Positions 37,707 to 46,960 are shown, numbered from the stretch's first letter. The stretch: 64,000 bases of DNA from Erythrophleum ivorense (GCA_026724425.1 JAIUCV010000001.1:7732556-7796555), one strand, 5' to 3'. Program-made: numbers and translations. The notes: generated by a model not told the origin, from the sequence alone.

Positions 37707-38152
37707 ATGGTATCCCATTGGTAATACATTCCATTCATAGAGTCCTTCTGAGGTTAGAAAGGCAGTAAATTTCTTACTGGGTTCTTCTAACTTTATTTGG
37801 AAAAATTCTGATTTACAGTCAAATTTACTGAAAATTTGTTTTCCTTTTATTTGATTAAGTAATAATTCAATCTTTGGAATAGGATATCGATTTCTAATGG
37901 CTAACTTATTTAATTTTTTATAATTAATTACCATTCGAAATTTATTTCTTCTTTTTTTTTTGCATCGCTCATAACAATCATTGCTAGCGAACAGTAATTG
38001 GATCTACTTTCTCTTATTAAATTATATTTTTTCATTTCTTCTATGTGCATAATGAATTCTTGTTTATCTTTTGGTGTGCATGGATAGGGTTTACTACAAA
38101 TTTCTTGGCTATAATCAAGTAATTCTATTTTGGCATATGGTTTTGATTTATT
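37707..38152 (-). pseudogene. Viral reverse transcriptase, N-terminal part, truncated (left arm)
   Basis: Continues the protease ORF after its stop. It contains the RT start (VINYKKLNKLAIRNRYPIPK) and motif A (FSKFDCKSEFFQIKL), then ends at the host junction just after MGYH, before the YIDD motif. An A/T-run length change near 37955-37965 shifts the frame relative to the right copy. It is a dead fragment. Confidence 0.9.
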
Positions 38153-38713
38153 CTAGTGTATTAAAAGATTTTCACTATAGTTTTTATTTATCCTTTCTTC
38201 AATGGTTTTTTGTTTTTCTATGTTTCTTATGGCTTTGTTGATGTCAATAAGTTTTTTATTTGGAACAAATTGAACTTCTTCTTCGGATCTTTTTGGTTTA
38301 AAGTTTGTATCAGTCCTATTGTATGGGTTTTGTATTCTTATTGCCCAAGCTTGGTGTTTACAGGGTGTTGTTAGTACTAAGATTTTTTCGGTGAAATGTA
38401 GTGGCATATATTGTTCTAAGAAATCCATTCCTAAAATGATATCAGGAGTGGTTTCATTATACTGATGTAATATTGGGATTTTTAATTCATAATTTCCTAT
38501 TTGGATTGGTACTTCTTTGGCAAATAATTCTATTATATGTATTTCTTTTCCAGCACTACTCATTCTTATTGGTTTGTCTTTTTTCCATAATTCGGGTGGT
38601 AATATGTTATATTTTGATGTTGTTATATTTGCTCCTGTATCAATCATAGCATGGTATTTGCGTGATTGATATCTTTGGTAGTTAAATTTTACTAAGATGT
38701 AATAAAATTTCAT
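38153..38713 (-). pseudogene. Viral aspartic protease ORF ended by a stop (left arm)
   Basis: The ORF starts at 38713, where its ATG overlaps the movement-protein stop (TAATG). It has a retropepsin domain: active site MIDTGANITTS at about residues 23-33, and the C-terminal signature DIILGMDFLEQY at about residues 91-102. At 38153-38155 the right copy's tryptophan codon is TAG (with a neighbouring base change), which separates the protease from RT. The protease domain itself is complete; in the right copy the same ORF continues into RT and RNase H. Confidence 0.88.
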
Positions 38714-40452
38714 TAAATCAAGTTTATTTTTTCTAGGATTACTACTTGCCGTTCTATGTTTATTAGAATTCTGTCTTTTTGTATTCTATATGGCTTTACA
38801 TGTTCTAGGAAATCTTTTCCTAATATAATTTTATGAGTTTGGTTTCTTATTTCTGATTCAACATATAATTTTACTTTTATAATGTCTCTTTTATTAAATT
38901 TTAGCATAGTTTGTGCAATAGTTTCTTCTTCTTGTATTTCTATGTTGTTATCTGTATAATTTATATGTATAGAGCTTTTTTCTATTTCGGGACTTATTAA
39001 ACCTATTATTTCGGTCCAATCTTCTTCTTGTTTTACTTCTACAAGTATTAAATTTTCTAATTCTTTGGTTAAGTCTATTTCTGGGATATTTGGTTGTATT
39101 TCTAATAATTCTGATCTTATTGGTATTTCAGCCAAATAGTTTGGTTCATATTGACTGTGACTTTGAGATCTAAGTAGAGTTCTTTCTAAGGGTCTTGATT
39201 CTTGTATACTTCTTCTTGGATTTATAGTTATAATTTCTTGAGGGGTATTAATTCTAATACTTCGACTTCCTGGTCTGTTATTAAATGAAATTCTAGAAGA
39301 GGTTTCTTCTCCTAGTTCTTTGGTATTGTCAAGTTCGAGTTGTAGTTGTCTGGGTATAGTGATTCTTCGTCTATCTAGAGGTAATTCTTCTAAGACTGGC
39401 ATTAAGTGCTTGTCTATGGTTATATTTCCAATATTTCTTTTATAAATTTTATGTTCGTTGGAGAATACAAGTCCTACCATTCCGGTTATACTTATAATTC
39501 TACTTCCTGGTGGCATTCTTATTCCTTGTAGTTTGTGGTATACTACTAGTGTTCTATTCATATTGGTTTCGGCTCTTGAGATAGCAAAATTTGTGTTGAC
39601 AGTTAATTTCAATTTTTGGTATATTAAATTTCCATTTAAAGCTCTTAAAATACTGTTTGGAATATCGTCTATAATTTGGTTGTCTGTGATTAATAGTTCT
39701 ATTGGTGTGTCAATTCCAGCTTTGAAATAGGCTTTTATTAATAATTGTATTCCAGGTATATAGATTTCTGAAACTTCATCCTTTATTTCTAATTTCTGTA
39801 TTTCATGTTCTATTAAAGTTTTGTCAATTATTGGTATTCTTAGAACTCCTTCGGTTAATGTTGATTCTATAGGAAATTTCTTTTCTATTACTACACAGGC
39901 AGATTTTTTTTTTTGTTTTGATTTTACAAATTTTTCTAATTGTTTAATTATACTGTTTTTTGTGAGATCTTGGGGTCGTAAGTCCAATTCTTTGTCTCTG
40001 ATCTTATTATATTGTTTTTGGTTAAATAGCATTCTTTTTTCTACTATTCCTTTATTTGGGTTTCTAATTTCTTCAAATTCTTGGAATTCTGGTTGAGAAT
40101 TATTACTAATTTCTTCGTGCATCATATTAATTTCATTTTTTTCAATTATTAAATAATTGGTTTCTTCTGGGTCAGATTCTTCTGAGTTTTCACTTTGTGT
40201 TTCTTTTTCCTTTTCTATATTATCTTTGTTTTCTAATTCTTTATTAAATTCCTGGGTGTCTTTTACAGGTGGTTCTATCTGAGATTCTACTGGTGTTTCT
40301 ATGGGGTGAATAGTAGCTGAGTTTTTCTTTTCGATTTGTTCAAAGGCTTCAAAGATATTTATGACTTTTGGTTTTGGTTTTAGTTTTTCTATATAAGGTA
40401 TAAATGGTAGAAATTCTTCGAAATCTAGACATGCATAATTAAAATTATTCAT
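38713..40452 (-). CDS. Viral 30K-type movement protein ORF with protease-like C-terminal tail
   Basis: A continuous frame of 579 codons. The ATG at 40452 (MNNFNYACLDFEEF) is the first methionine; the frame is open further upstream only through TTG. The acidic, Gln/Glu-rich N-terminal third looks disordered. The middle, roughly residues 145-340, has the caulimovirid 30K movement-protein pattern (IPIIDKTLIEHEI, YIPGIQLLIKAYFKAGIDTP, then RTLVVYHKLQGIRMPPGSRI). Such proteins form tubules through plasmodesmata. The last 60 residues (IKVKLYVES... IILGKDFLEHVKPY) resemble the C-terminal half of a retropepsin but lack DTG. No CCHC coat-protein motif. The ORF ends in TAATG overlapping the protease start, consistent with translational coupling. 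It is intact in this endogenous copy; expression is unknown. Confidence 0.87.
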   Translation of the reverse strand: MNNFNYACLDFEEFLPFIPYIEKLKPKPKVINIFEAFEQIEKKNSATIHPIETPVESQIEPPVKDTQEFNKELENKDNIEKEKETQSENSEESDPEETNYLIIEKNEINMMHEEISNNSQPEFQEFEEIRNPNKGIVEKRMLFNQKQYNKIRDKELDLRPQDLTKNSIIKQLEKFVKSKQKKKSACVVIEKKFPIESTLTEGVLRIPIIDKTLIEHEIQKLEIKDEVSEIYIPGIQLLIKAYFKAGIDTPIELLITDNQIIDDIPNSILRALNGNLIYQKLKLTVNTNFAISRAETNMNRTLVVYHKLQGIRMPPGSRIISITGMVGLVFSNEHKIYKRNIGNITIDKHLMPVLEELPLDRRRITIPRQLQLELDNTKELGEETSSRISFNNRPGSRSIRINTPQEIITINPRRSIQESRPLERTLLRSQSHSQYEPNYLAEIPIRSELLEIQPNIPEIDLTKELENLILVEVKQEEDWTEIIGLISPEIEKSSIHINYTDNNIEIQEEETIAQTMLKFNKRDIIKVKLYVESEIRNQTHKIILGKDFLEHVKPYRIQKDRILINIERQVVILEKINLI

Positions 40453-40614
40453 GATAATAATTGAACAGTAGGCAAAGCAGATAGTGTGCTGTAAGAGAGA
40501 GTAGTAAGTGAGCAAGCAAGCAAGCAAGCAGAGGGATAGCAGTATGCAGATACTGGTGTAAGTAGGGTACTATGAAAGACTAAAACAAATGGAGATTAAG
40601 GTTCATATTTCTTC
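40453..40614 (-). other. Viral leader fragment upstream of the movement protein
   Basis: About 160 bases 5' of the movement-protein ATG, ending at the head-to-head junction near 40615. It includes four to five tandem GCAA units (40511-40531 on the plus strand). No primer-binding site seen in it. It may be part of the viral 5' leader or filler DNA. Confidence 0.5.
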
Positions 40615-40790
40615 CAATGTATTACCAATGGGATACCATAATAGTCCAAGTATATTCTAAGAATACATACAAAAACTTTTAACACCCATTAAAGAATTTG
40701 CCATAGTATACATAGATGACATTTTAATATTCTCACAAAACAAAAAACAGCATGAAAAACATCTAGAAGAATTTATGAAAATAGTAGAAG
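40615..40790 (+). pseudogene. Viral RT fragment containing YIDD
   Basis: Matches 41975-42160 of the right RT. It begins at the methionine-glycine-tyrosine motif, contains a stop (TAA for a Gln codon near 40660), then the VYIDDILIFSQ core, and stops at KIVEE, where it is fused to movement-protein sequence. It is a short rearrangement remnant and cannot work alone. Confidence 0.88.
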
Positions 40791-41002
40791 AAACTATTGT
40801 ACAAACTATGCTAAAATTTAATAAAAGAGACATTATAAAAGTAAAATTATATGTTGAATCAGAAATAAGAAACCAAACTCATAAAATTATATTAGGAAAA
40901 GATTTCCTAGAACATGTAAAGCCATATAAAATACAAAAAGATAGAATTCTAATAAACATAGAACGGCAAGTAGTAATCCTAGAAAAAATAAACTTGATTT
41001 AA
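40775..41002 (+). pseudogene. Movement-protein C-terminal fragment fused to RT fragment
   Basis: From about 40791 it matches the last 70 codons of the left movement-protein ORF (TMLKFNKRDIIKVKLYVES to the stop), nearly identical. The upstream part of the frame comes from the RT fragment. The join falls in AGAAGAAA, shared by both parents. It ends with the same TAATG overlap at 41002. Confidence 0.88.
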
Positions 41003-42006
41003 TGAAATTTTATTACATCTTAGTAAAATTTAACTACCAAAGATATCAATCACGCAAATACCATGCTATGATTGATACAGGAGCAAATATAACAACATCA
41101 AAATATAATATATTACCACCTGAATTATGGAAAAAAGATAAACCAATAAGAATGAGTAGTGCTGGAAAAGAAATACATGTAATAGAATTATTTGCCAAAG
41201 AAGTACCAATCAAAATAGGAAATTATGAATTAAAAATCCCAATATTACATCAGTATAATGAAACCACTCCTGATATCATTTTAGGAATGAATTTCTTAGA
41301 ACAATATATGCCACTATATTTCACCGAAAAAATCTTAGTACTAACAATACCCTGTAAATACCAAGCTTGGGCAATAAGAATACAAAATCCATACAATAGG
41401 ACTGATACAAACTTTAAACCAAAAAGATCCGAAGAAGAAGTTCAATTTGTTCCAAATAAAAAACTTATTGACATCAACAAAGCCATAAGAAACATAGAAA
41501 AACAAAAAACCATTGAAGAAAGGATAAATGAAAACTATAGTGAAAATCCTTTAATACAGTGGAATAAATCAAAACCATATGCCAAAATAGAATTACTTGA
41601 TTATAGCCAAGAAATTTGTAGTAAACTCTATCCATGGACACCAAAAGATAAACAAGAATTCATTATGCACATAGAAGAAATGAAAAAATATAATTTAATA
41701 AGAGAAAGTAGATCCAACTACTACTCGCCAGCAATGATTGTTATGAGCGATGCAGAAAAAAGAAGAAATAAATCTCGAATGGTAATTAATTATAAAAAAT
41801 TAAATAAGTTAGCCATTAGAAATCGATATCCTATTCCAAAGATTGAATTATTATTTAATCAAATAAAAGGAAAACAAATCTTCAGTAAATTTGACTGTAA
41901 ATCAGGATTTTTCCAAATAAAGTTAGAAAAACCCAGTAAGAAATTTACTGCCTTTCTAACCTCAGAAGGACTCTATGAATGGAATGTATTACTAATGGGA
42001 TACCAT
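40786..42006. repeat. Viral inverted repeat, right arm
   Basis: Reverse complement of 37707-38928. The arm ends in GGGATACCAT, the same viral position at which the left arm meets host DNA. High identity with few substitutions. Confidence 0.9.
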
Positions 42007-42918
42007 AATAGTCCAAGTATATTCCAAGAATACATACAAAAACTTTTAACACCCATCAAAGAATTTGCCATAGTATACATAGATGACATTTTAATATTCT
42101 CACAAAACAAAGAACAGCATGAAAAACATCTAGAAGAATTTATGAAAATAGTAGAAGAAAAAGGAATTAATATCTCACTTACAAAAGTTGAATTAAGAAA
42201 AGAAAGAATAAACTTTTTAGGTCATTATATTAGCTCTAATGGAATCGAATTACAAGAACATATAAGTATTAAAGCCAAAGACTTCAGAAAAATTACAAAT
42301 AAAAAAGACCTACAATCATTTTTAGGATTAATAAATCAAGCTCGAAACTTTATTCCACATTTATCAAAGTATACTGCTCAATTATCTAGATTAGCAGGAG
42401 AAAAAACTCCTTGGACATGGAATGAAGAAACTGAACAATTAATTCAAAAAATTAAAGGTTTATGCACCAATTTACCAAAACTAATAATACCAACCCAAGA
42501 AAATATTCAATGGATTATTTACACTGACGCTTCAGAAAATTATTGGAGCGCTGCCCTTTATCACAAAGTTAACCAAGAAGAACAAGAAAGTATCACTAGA
42601 TACGCTAGTGGAAAATTTAATGATAGCCAAACCAAGTATCATTCAACATGGAAAGAATTTTTAGCAATAGTAAAAGCTGTAATTAAATTTGAATTGTTTA
42701 TTGTCAACAGTAATTTCCCTATTAGAACCGATAATACCCAAGTAAAAATGTGGTTAACGAAAGGACTAAGAGCTGAACGATTATCAAATAAAATGTTATA
42801 TAAATGGCAAGCTGACTTGTCTTATTATGATTATTCTGTTGAATATATCAAAGGTACAAATAACCTGATTGCGTTATTCTTATCCAGAGTAACACCGTTA
42901 TGGGCCGGGTACCCATAA
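41002..42918 (+). CDS. Viral aspartic protease - reverse transcriptase - RNase H polyprotein
   Basis: One open frame of 638 codons beginning at the ATG of TAATG. Domain order: retropepsin (MIDTGANITTS at about residues 23-33; DIILGMNFLEQ); RT from about residue 200 (RYPIPKIELLF, FSKFDCKSGFFQIKL with motif A Asp, GYHNSPSIFQEY motif B, VYIDDILIFSQ catalytic core at about residue 368); connection; RNase H (IIYTDASENYWSAAL, TWKEFLAIVKA, IRTDNTQVKMW). Near the end the usual ADFLSR is ALFLSR, so the last conserved Asp of RNase H is replaced by Leu. The last residues (VTPLWAGYP) read into the GC-rich tail and are probably not viral. It would copy pregenomic RNA to DNA in a living virus. Here it is an endogenous copy with an open frame but a probable RNase H defect. 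Promoter and expression are unknown. Confidence 0.92.
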   Translation: MKFYYILVKFNYQRYQSRKYHAMIDTGANITTSKYNILPPELWKKDKPIRMSSAGKEIHVIELFAKEVPIKIGNYELKIPILHQYNETTPDIILGMNFLEQYMPLYFTEKILVLTIPCKYQAWAIRIQNPYNRTDTNFKPKRSEEEVQFVPNKKLIDINKAIRNIEKQKTIEERINENYSENPLIQWNKSKPYAKIELLDYSQEICSKLYPWTPKDKQEFIMHIEEMKKYNLIRESRSNYYSPAMIVMSDAEKRRNKSRMVINYKKLNKLAIRNRYPIPKIELLFNQIKGKQIFSKFDCKSGFFQIKLEKPSKKFTAFLTSEGLYEWNVLLMGYHNSPSIFQEYIQKLLTPIKEFAIVYIDDILIFSQNKEQHEKHLEEFMKIVEEKGINISLTKVELRKERINFLGHYISSNGIELQEHISIKAKDFRKITNKKDLQSFLGLINQARNFIPHLSKYTAQLSRLAGEKTPWTWNEETEQLIQKIKGLCTNLPKLIIPTQENIQWIIYTDASENYWSAALYHKVNQEEQESITRYASGKFNDSQTKYHSTWKEFLAIVKAVIKFELFIVNSNFPIRTDNTQVKMWLTKGLRAERLSNKMLYKWQADLSYYDYSVEYIKGTNNLIALFLSRVTPLWAGYP

Positions 42919-43271
42919 GCAGCAAACAACGCAACCCACCAGAGCACTAGCATGGGTGGACTAGCCCTTGAGCGGAGGCACACGGTTCGCTGCTGGTTAG
43001 GCATAATCCCATGCCGGAGTTCTCAAGGATTACTGCTTTGATGCCATATCGGGGTTGAACCTGACGACCAGCAAGGGGGGATCATTCAACCACGCCCTCC
43101 TGGGCAGGAGTGGTCCAAATAGGTACCTATCAGAGCACGCACAGCATCCCCTGGTGCCCATACATGGTTGGGGACTACACTGTACGCTCCCGGCCGGAGA
43201 GCCACACTTCACCACATTATTTTACTCATGTGTGAGAGGCACCGGGATTATGACTGTCGTCTCAGCTCTGA
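42905..43271. other. GC-rich tail ending in an antisense primer-binding site
   Basis: About 360 bases with clearly higher GC than the viral and host DNA on either side. On the plus strand it ends GCTCTGATAC, the reverse complement of ten of the twelve bases of TGGTATCAGAGC, the initiator methionine tRNA primer-binding site used by caulimovirids and many LTR elements. It is therefore inverted relative to the adjacent RT ORF. Its origin is unclear: a viral intergenic region, or a piece of another retroelement joined in as filler. Small ORFs on both strands (43030-43215, 43055-43294) are not recognisable. Confidence 0.55.
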
Positions 43272-43737
43272 TACTTTGGTCTTTTAAACTATGAGGTTGA
43301 TTATGGAAGGTGGGATTTGATTATTGTTTGAAAATTCATTCGCCTTGTTGGACACGTAACTTGGGTTCCTCTTCATGAGCATATAATAAGGAAGAAGAAG
43401 AAGATAATGGATGGCCGTTACAAGTAAGAAAGACTTGCGCTCTTTTCATTTGATGTTGTCACTTGCGCAAATGCAACGGAAACTAACTTTGACACTACAT
43501 CTTTTGTATAGCTGTATTTTATATTTTATATTTTTTCAAAGAAAACATTTGAAAAAGGGAAAAAAATGAGAAAAAGAAACAAATTTTTTTCTTTTATTAT
43601 TTAATTTTATGAAAAGAAGAAAGTGTATATTTAATCAGATATTAAATTATTTTAATATTTTTCATATAATTAAATATATTTATCATGAACATAATATATC
43701 TTATCTCTATTTATTTATATAAATATAAATATACATT
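43272..43737. repeat. Host direct duplication flanking the viral insert, right copy
   Basis: Partner of 37242-37706. After ATATACATT at 43737 the host sequence continues (TCATTTATC), while the left copy passes into viral DNA. Confidence 0.92.
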
Positions 43738-46511
43738 TCATTTATCTTAATTTTTATTTTTATTGTTTATCTATAATTAAATTATAAAAATTTAAATATT
43801 TTTTTATTTATCTTAAAGTATTTATTGTACCTCATTTACTTTTATTGATCTTTTTTCATTTGTTATTTATAATAATAATAATAATATGCATTTGTATGTG
43901 GCCCACAACAAAAATTCTTTCTACTTTTTCCTCTCTTCCTTTCCCCTTTGTTTCTTGATTCTAATCCTATCCATTGTGGGCCAAGCAATGCATGGTGAAT
44001 TACGTGAAATTGTGGCCGTTAAATTCATATGATGGTGCATGTTGGGACATGTGGCAAGCAACTCAATTTCGTCGAAGAAAAATCAATAGAAACAAAAAAT
44101 TTATAGATTTCATAATTGAAAACCAAAAAATCAATGGAACCTAACCTTTCACCCTTTGTTCATTCAGTTAACGAAAGCCCAATGAGCTCTTTAGGTATAA
44201 GAGTTTTTGACCATGAGAGCTTCGGCTTGGGAAGTTTTCCAGTTGGGCACTATAAGTAAACGACCATGGGAGTTTTCAAGTGGAATCTTCTTATGGATCG
44301 AGAATATCCAAATTAAATGGTGAGCAAGCCTTTCTTTCTTTGTTTTGATCTCATTATTATGTCTCCCAAGCTTGATCTTTACCTTGGGTTTCCAGAAAAG
44401 CTCTACAAAATTAATGTTATGATGTAGTTAAAATAAGTTTTTGTAGGATTTAGTGGTCAGGGGAATAATTGATGTTAGGAAAACATGAAACCTTTTAGGT
44501 AGACAAATTGTAGACAACCGTGAACTAAAGTATAAGAATTAGGATCTATATTTTGTTTTGACAAATTACAAAAACTTTAAGTGCTCTTGATACCTTCCAA
44601 CCTTTGAAACGCAATCAATTAATACATTATAAAGAATTAAATCATGAACCATTTTGGAATCCATAAATGCTTTAAAGTAAGCTATTTACAAAACCCATTG
44701 ATAAGTATAGTCCAAATTTTTGAGGACATCACTTCCCAAGAGAGATCATGAGACCCAAAACTTCATATGCTAGCCTATTCATCTTGTAAAAATCGTTGAA
44801 GATTATGCTAGTTAGGATAATTTGATTATATTGATAATTTGATTATGTAGTTAAAATAAGTTTTTTGAAGGATAATTTGATAAGTTAATTAGATGGGGAT
44901 AACTTTAATATATATATAAAATAAGGATGTTTGAATGAAAGTAAATAGTACTTATTTCAGGGAATAATTAGTAGTGTTCAAAAGTTGTGCAATGCAAGTT
45001 GCTTCCATTTGGCACAATTTTTCCTTTTGATTTTCCTAATAGAAATATGAATTAGTTGGACAAATAAATTTATGAATGAATTATGAAACATATATTTGAT
45101 CTAGAAGGAAATAGAGCTTGTATAACATGTGAATCTGAGAGCAATGGATACTTATCCTCCTATGAATAAGGGCTTTGCTCATCTACTCTATGCATAAGGA
45201 TAAACTTCTAGCTTTTATACAAAATGTAATAATAGTAACAATTTTAATATGGGGAAAATAGTAAACCCATATTTAGTGGACTTTCGTTTTTTTGGAGGAG
45301 GGAGGGGGAAAGGGGGATGGAGCATTGGAGTGTTGTAAAACTATTTAGATATCAATAACTTAGTCCTATAGGTTTGTTATTTAGACTTTGGACAAGTTAT
45401 ATATTTATCAATTGGGACTTCGAGATGTCAATGTATGTTTGAAACAATTACATATTGAAATAGATTTTTATTCTTTGTTTTATTATGCTAGTTAAAAGAT
45501 TAGTGCCAAATCAAAATTTCAATTTAATTAGGGGTGAAATGATGTGTTAGAAGTGTAGTCAAAGAAATTAATAATAGGCTGCTTATTACTTATATGATTA
45601 TACCTAATGTAATTTTGTTAAAGGTGGAAATGACACAGGGTTTAAGTCTTAAGTCTACATATTCAAATATCAAGTAGCTTATTTGAAGAGCAACTAAACT
45701 TTCAACTTTCAACTTTAAAGTTTCAATACCAACTAAATTTTTAATTGTTAAGATTCAAGCTTTTAAGTTTGAAGGTTAAAGTTTCAAGTTTCAAGCCAAA
45801 TACGTTTCAAGGTTAAAGTTTCAAGTTTCAAGCTAAACAAATTTCAAGTTTCAATTTAAAATAGGTTGATGTAATGTTGAATTGGAATGGACATATAGAA
45901 TAGTTTAAACCTGTATATAAAAATTTAGAAAGGGAGAATGCTTCATGTTTTTATGAATTTTAACAGAACTTAAGAATAGGTTAAAGCTGTACAGGGCAAG
46001 ATAGTCGAGTACTTGAATGTGTATTTTCATCATACAATTGTATTGAAGATTTTTTTTGTAATAAAGTGTGATATTCCTCTTCCAATGAAGGTGTACATTT
46101 GTTTTCTAGGTTTTTGCACAAAATAAAATGCATACTTATATAATCACCACAAATTATATTACAAAAAGACATATGACTAAGATATTCATTACAAAACACA
46201 AGCATATCAATCATCACTATTGCCAAGATTTGTAATGTTACCATATAAGCCAGGTACTTCCAGTGATTGTACAGGTTGCTCATCCAGTGCCAATATTGTA
46301 AATAGAAAATGGATTGGAATATCCAGCTTTCAATTGGCACCTAAAAGAAATTAGGTACAACTTATCATTAAGTAACTAGTAAAATTGATACAACCAAATT
46401 GCATAAAAATATCATCATTACCCTACATAGAAAACAGAAAACATTAACCTTATTTCATTGCAAGAACATAAATAGACTAACTGAATGGTGACAAGAATAT
46501 TTATACATAAC
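43738..46511. other. AT-rich intergenic DNA with a small tandem repeat
   Basis: No gene recognised. At about 45770-45850 a ~37-bp unit (GGTTAAAGTTTCAAGTTTCA and flank) occurs twice in tandem, surrounded by shorter TTTCAA-rich copies. The minus ORF at 45981-46340 (119 codons) has no family features I recognise and lies in repeat-rich DNA. Confidence 0.5.
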
Positions 46512-46960
46512 ATGGATTGTTAATTGTAGGGACCAATGGCACTTATGAAAGATATTGGCTAAGGTAATCCATATTGTACTTGACTTTGTGTAACGGTGTG
46601 ATCCTACTAGGAATTTAATACCAATGATAATGTAGTCAAGGTTGTAGGCTAAGAAATGGAAAAGGGATGAACTTTAAATACTTAAATTGTTGAAAGTAAG
46701 GAACATTGACACTTAAGGAAGCCATTGGATGAAATATTCACTATTGCATTTAACTTTTCCTAATGGTGTGATCCTACAAGGAAAACAAAAAATATGACTT
46801 CCTTATGTTATTTACCTATCTAGATGAAGATAAGAAGAACTTTAAATAACTTAAATTGTTGAATCTATAGAACATTGACACTGTAGGAATCTACTGGATA
46901 TGGGACTTCATATTGCATTTGAATTTAAGCAATGGTGTGATCCTATATGGAAAACATAAA
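46512..46960. repeat. Three imperfect tandem copies, period 169 bp
   Basis: The phrase GGTGTGATCCTA occurs at about 46595, 46764 and 46933, spaced 169 bases each time. The preceding text (ACTTAAATTGTTGAA, then ACATTGACACT, then TATTGCATTT) is also repeated, clearest between the second and third copies. No coding sequence. Confidence 0.8.

Larger units (their letters stand above)
37707..38928. repeat. Viral inverted repeat, left arm
   Basis: About 1.22 kb, reverse complement of about 40786-42006 with only scattered differences. It covers the end of the movement-protein ORF, the protease and the first part of RT. The loop between the arms is about 1.85 kb. If transcribed through, the RNA would fold into a long hairpin. 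Confidence 0.9.
37707..43271. mobile_element. Rearranged endogenous pararetrovirus (Caulimoviridae) insertion
   Basis: A composite of several viral pieces. 37707-40614 is in minus orientation (movement protein, protease, start of RT). 40615-40790 is plus orientation, an RT fragment. 40791-42918 is plus orientation, the movement-protein C-terminus then protease-RT-RNase H. 42919-43271 is a GC-rich tail. The 30K-type movement protein, retropepsin, RT with a YIDD core and RNase H, with no integrase, identify a plant pararetrovirus rather than an LTR retrotransposon. The genus is uncertain. No coat-protein zinc knuckle (CCHC) is found, so the genome is incomplete or the coat protein was on another molecule. 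The left arm is defective and the right lacks most of the movement protein, so this locus does not hold a complete viral genome. Confidence 0.9.

Noticed and set aside
40453..40527. Longer N-terminus for the viral movement protein
   Set aside because: The extended frame begins with TTG within a GCAA tandem repeat. The first ATG is at 40452.
37707..43271. LTR retrotransposon instead of pararetrovirus
   Set aside because: There are no LTRs, no integrase and no gag zinc knuckle. A 30K movement protein is present and the flank duplication is of host DNA.
45981..46340. 119-codon minus ORF as a gene
   Set aside because: No domain, leader or family features recognised, and it sits in repeat-rich DNA downstream of a pseudogene.
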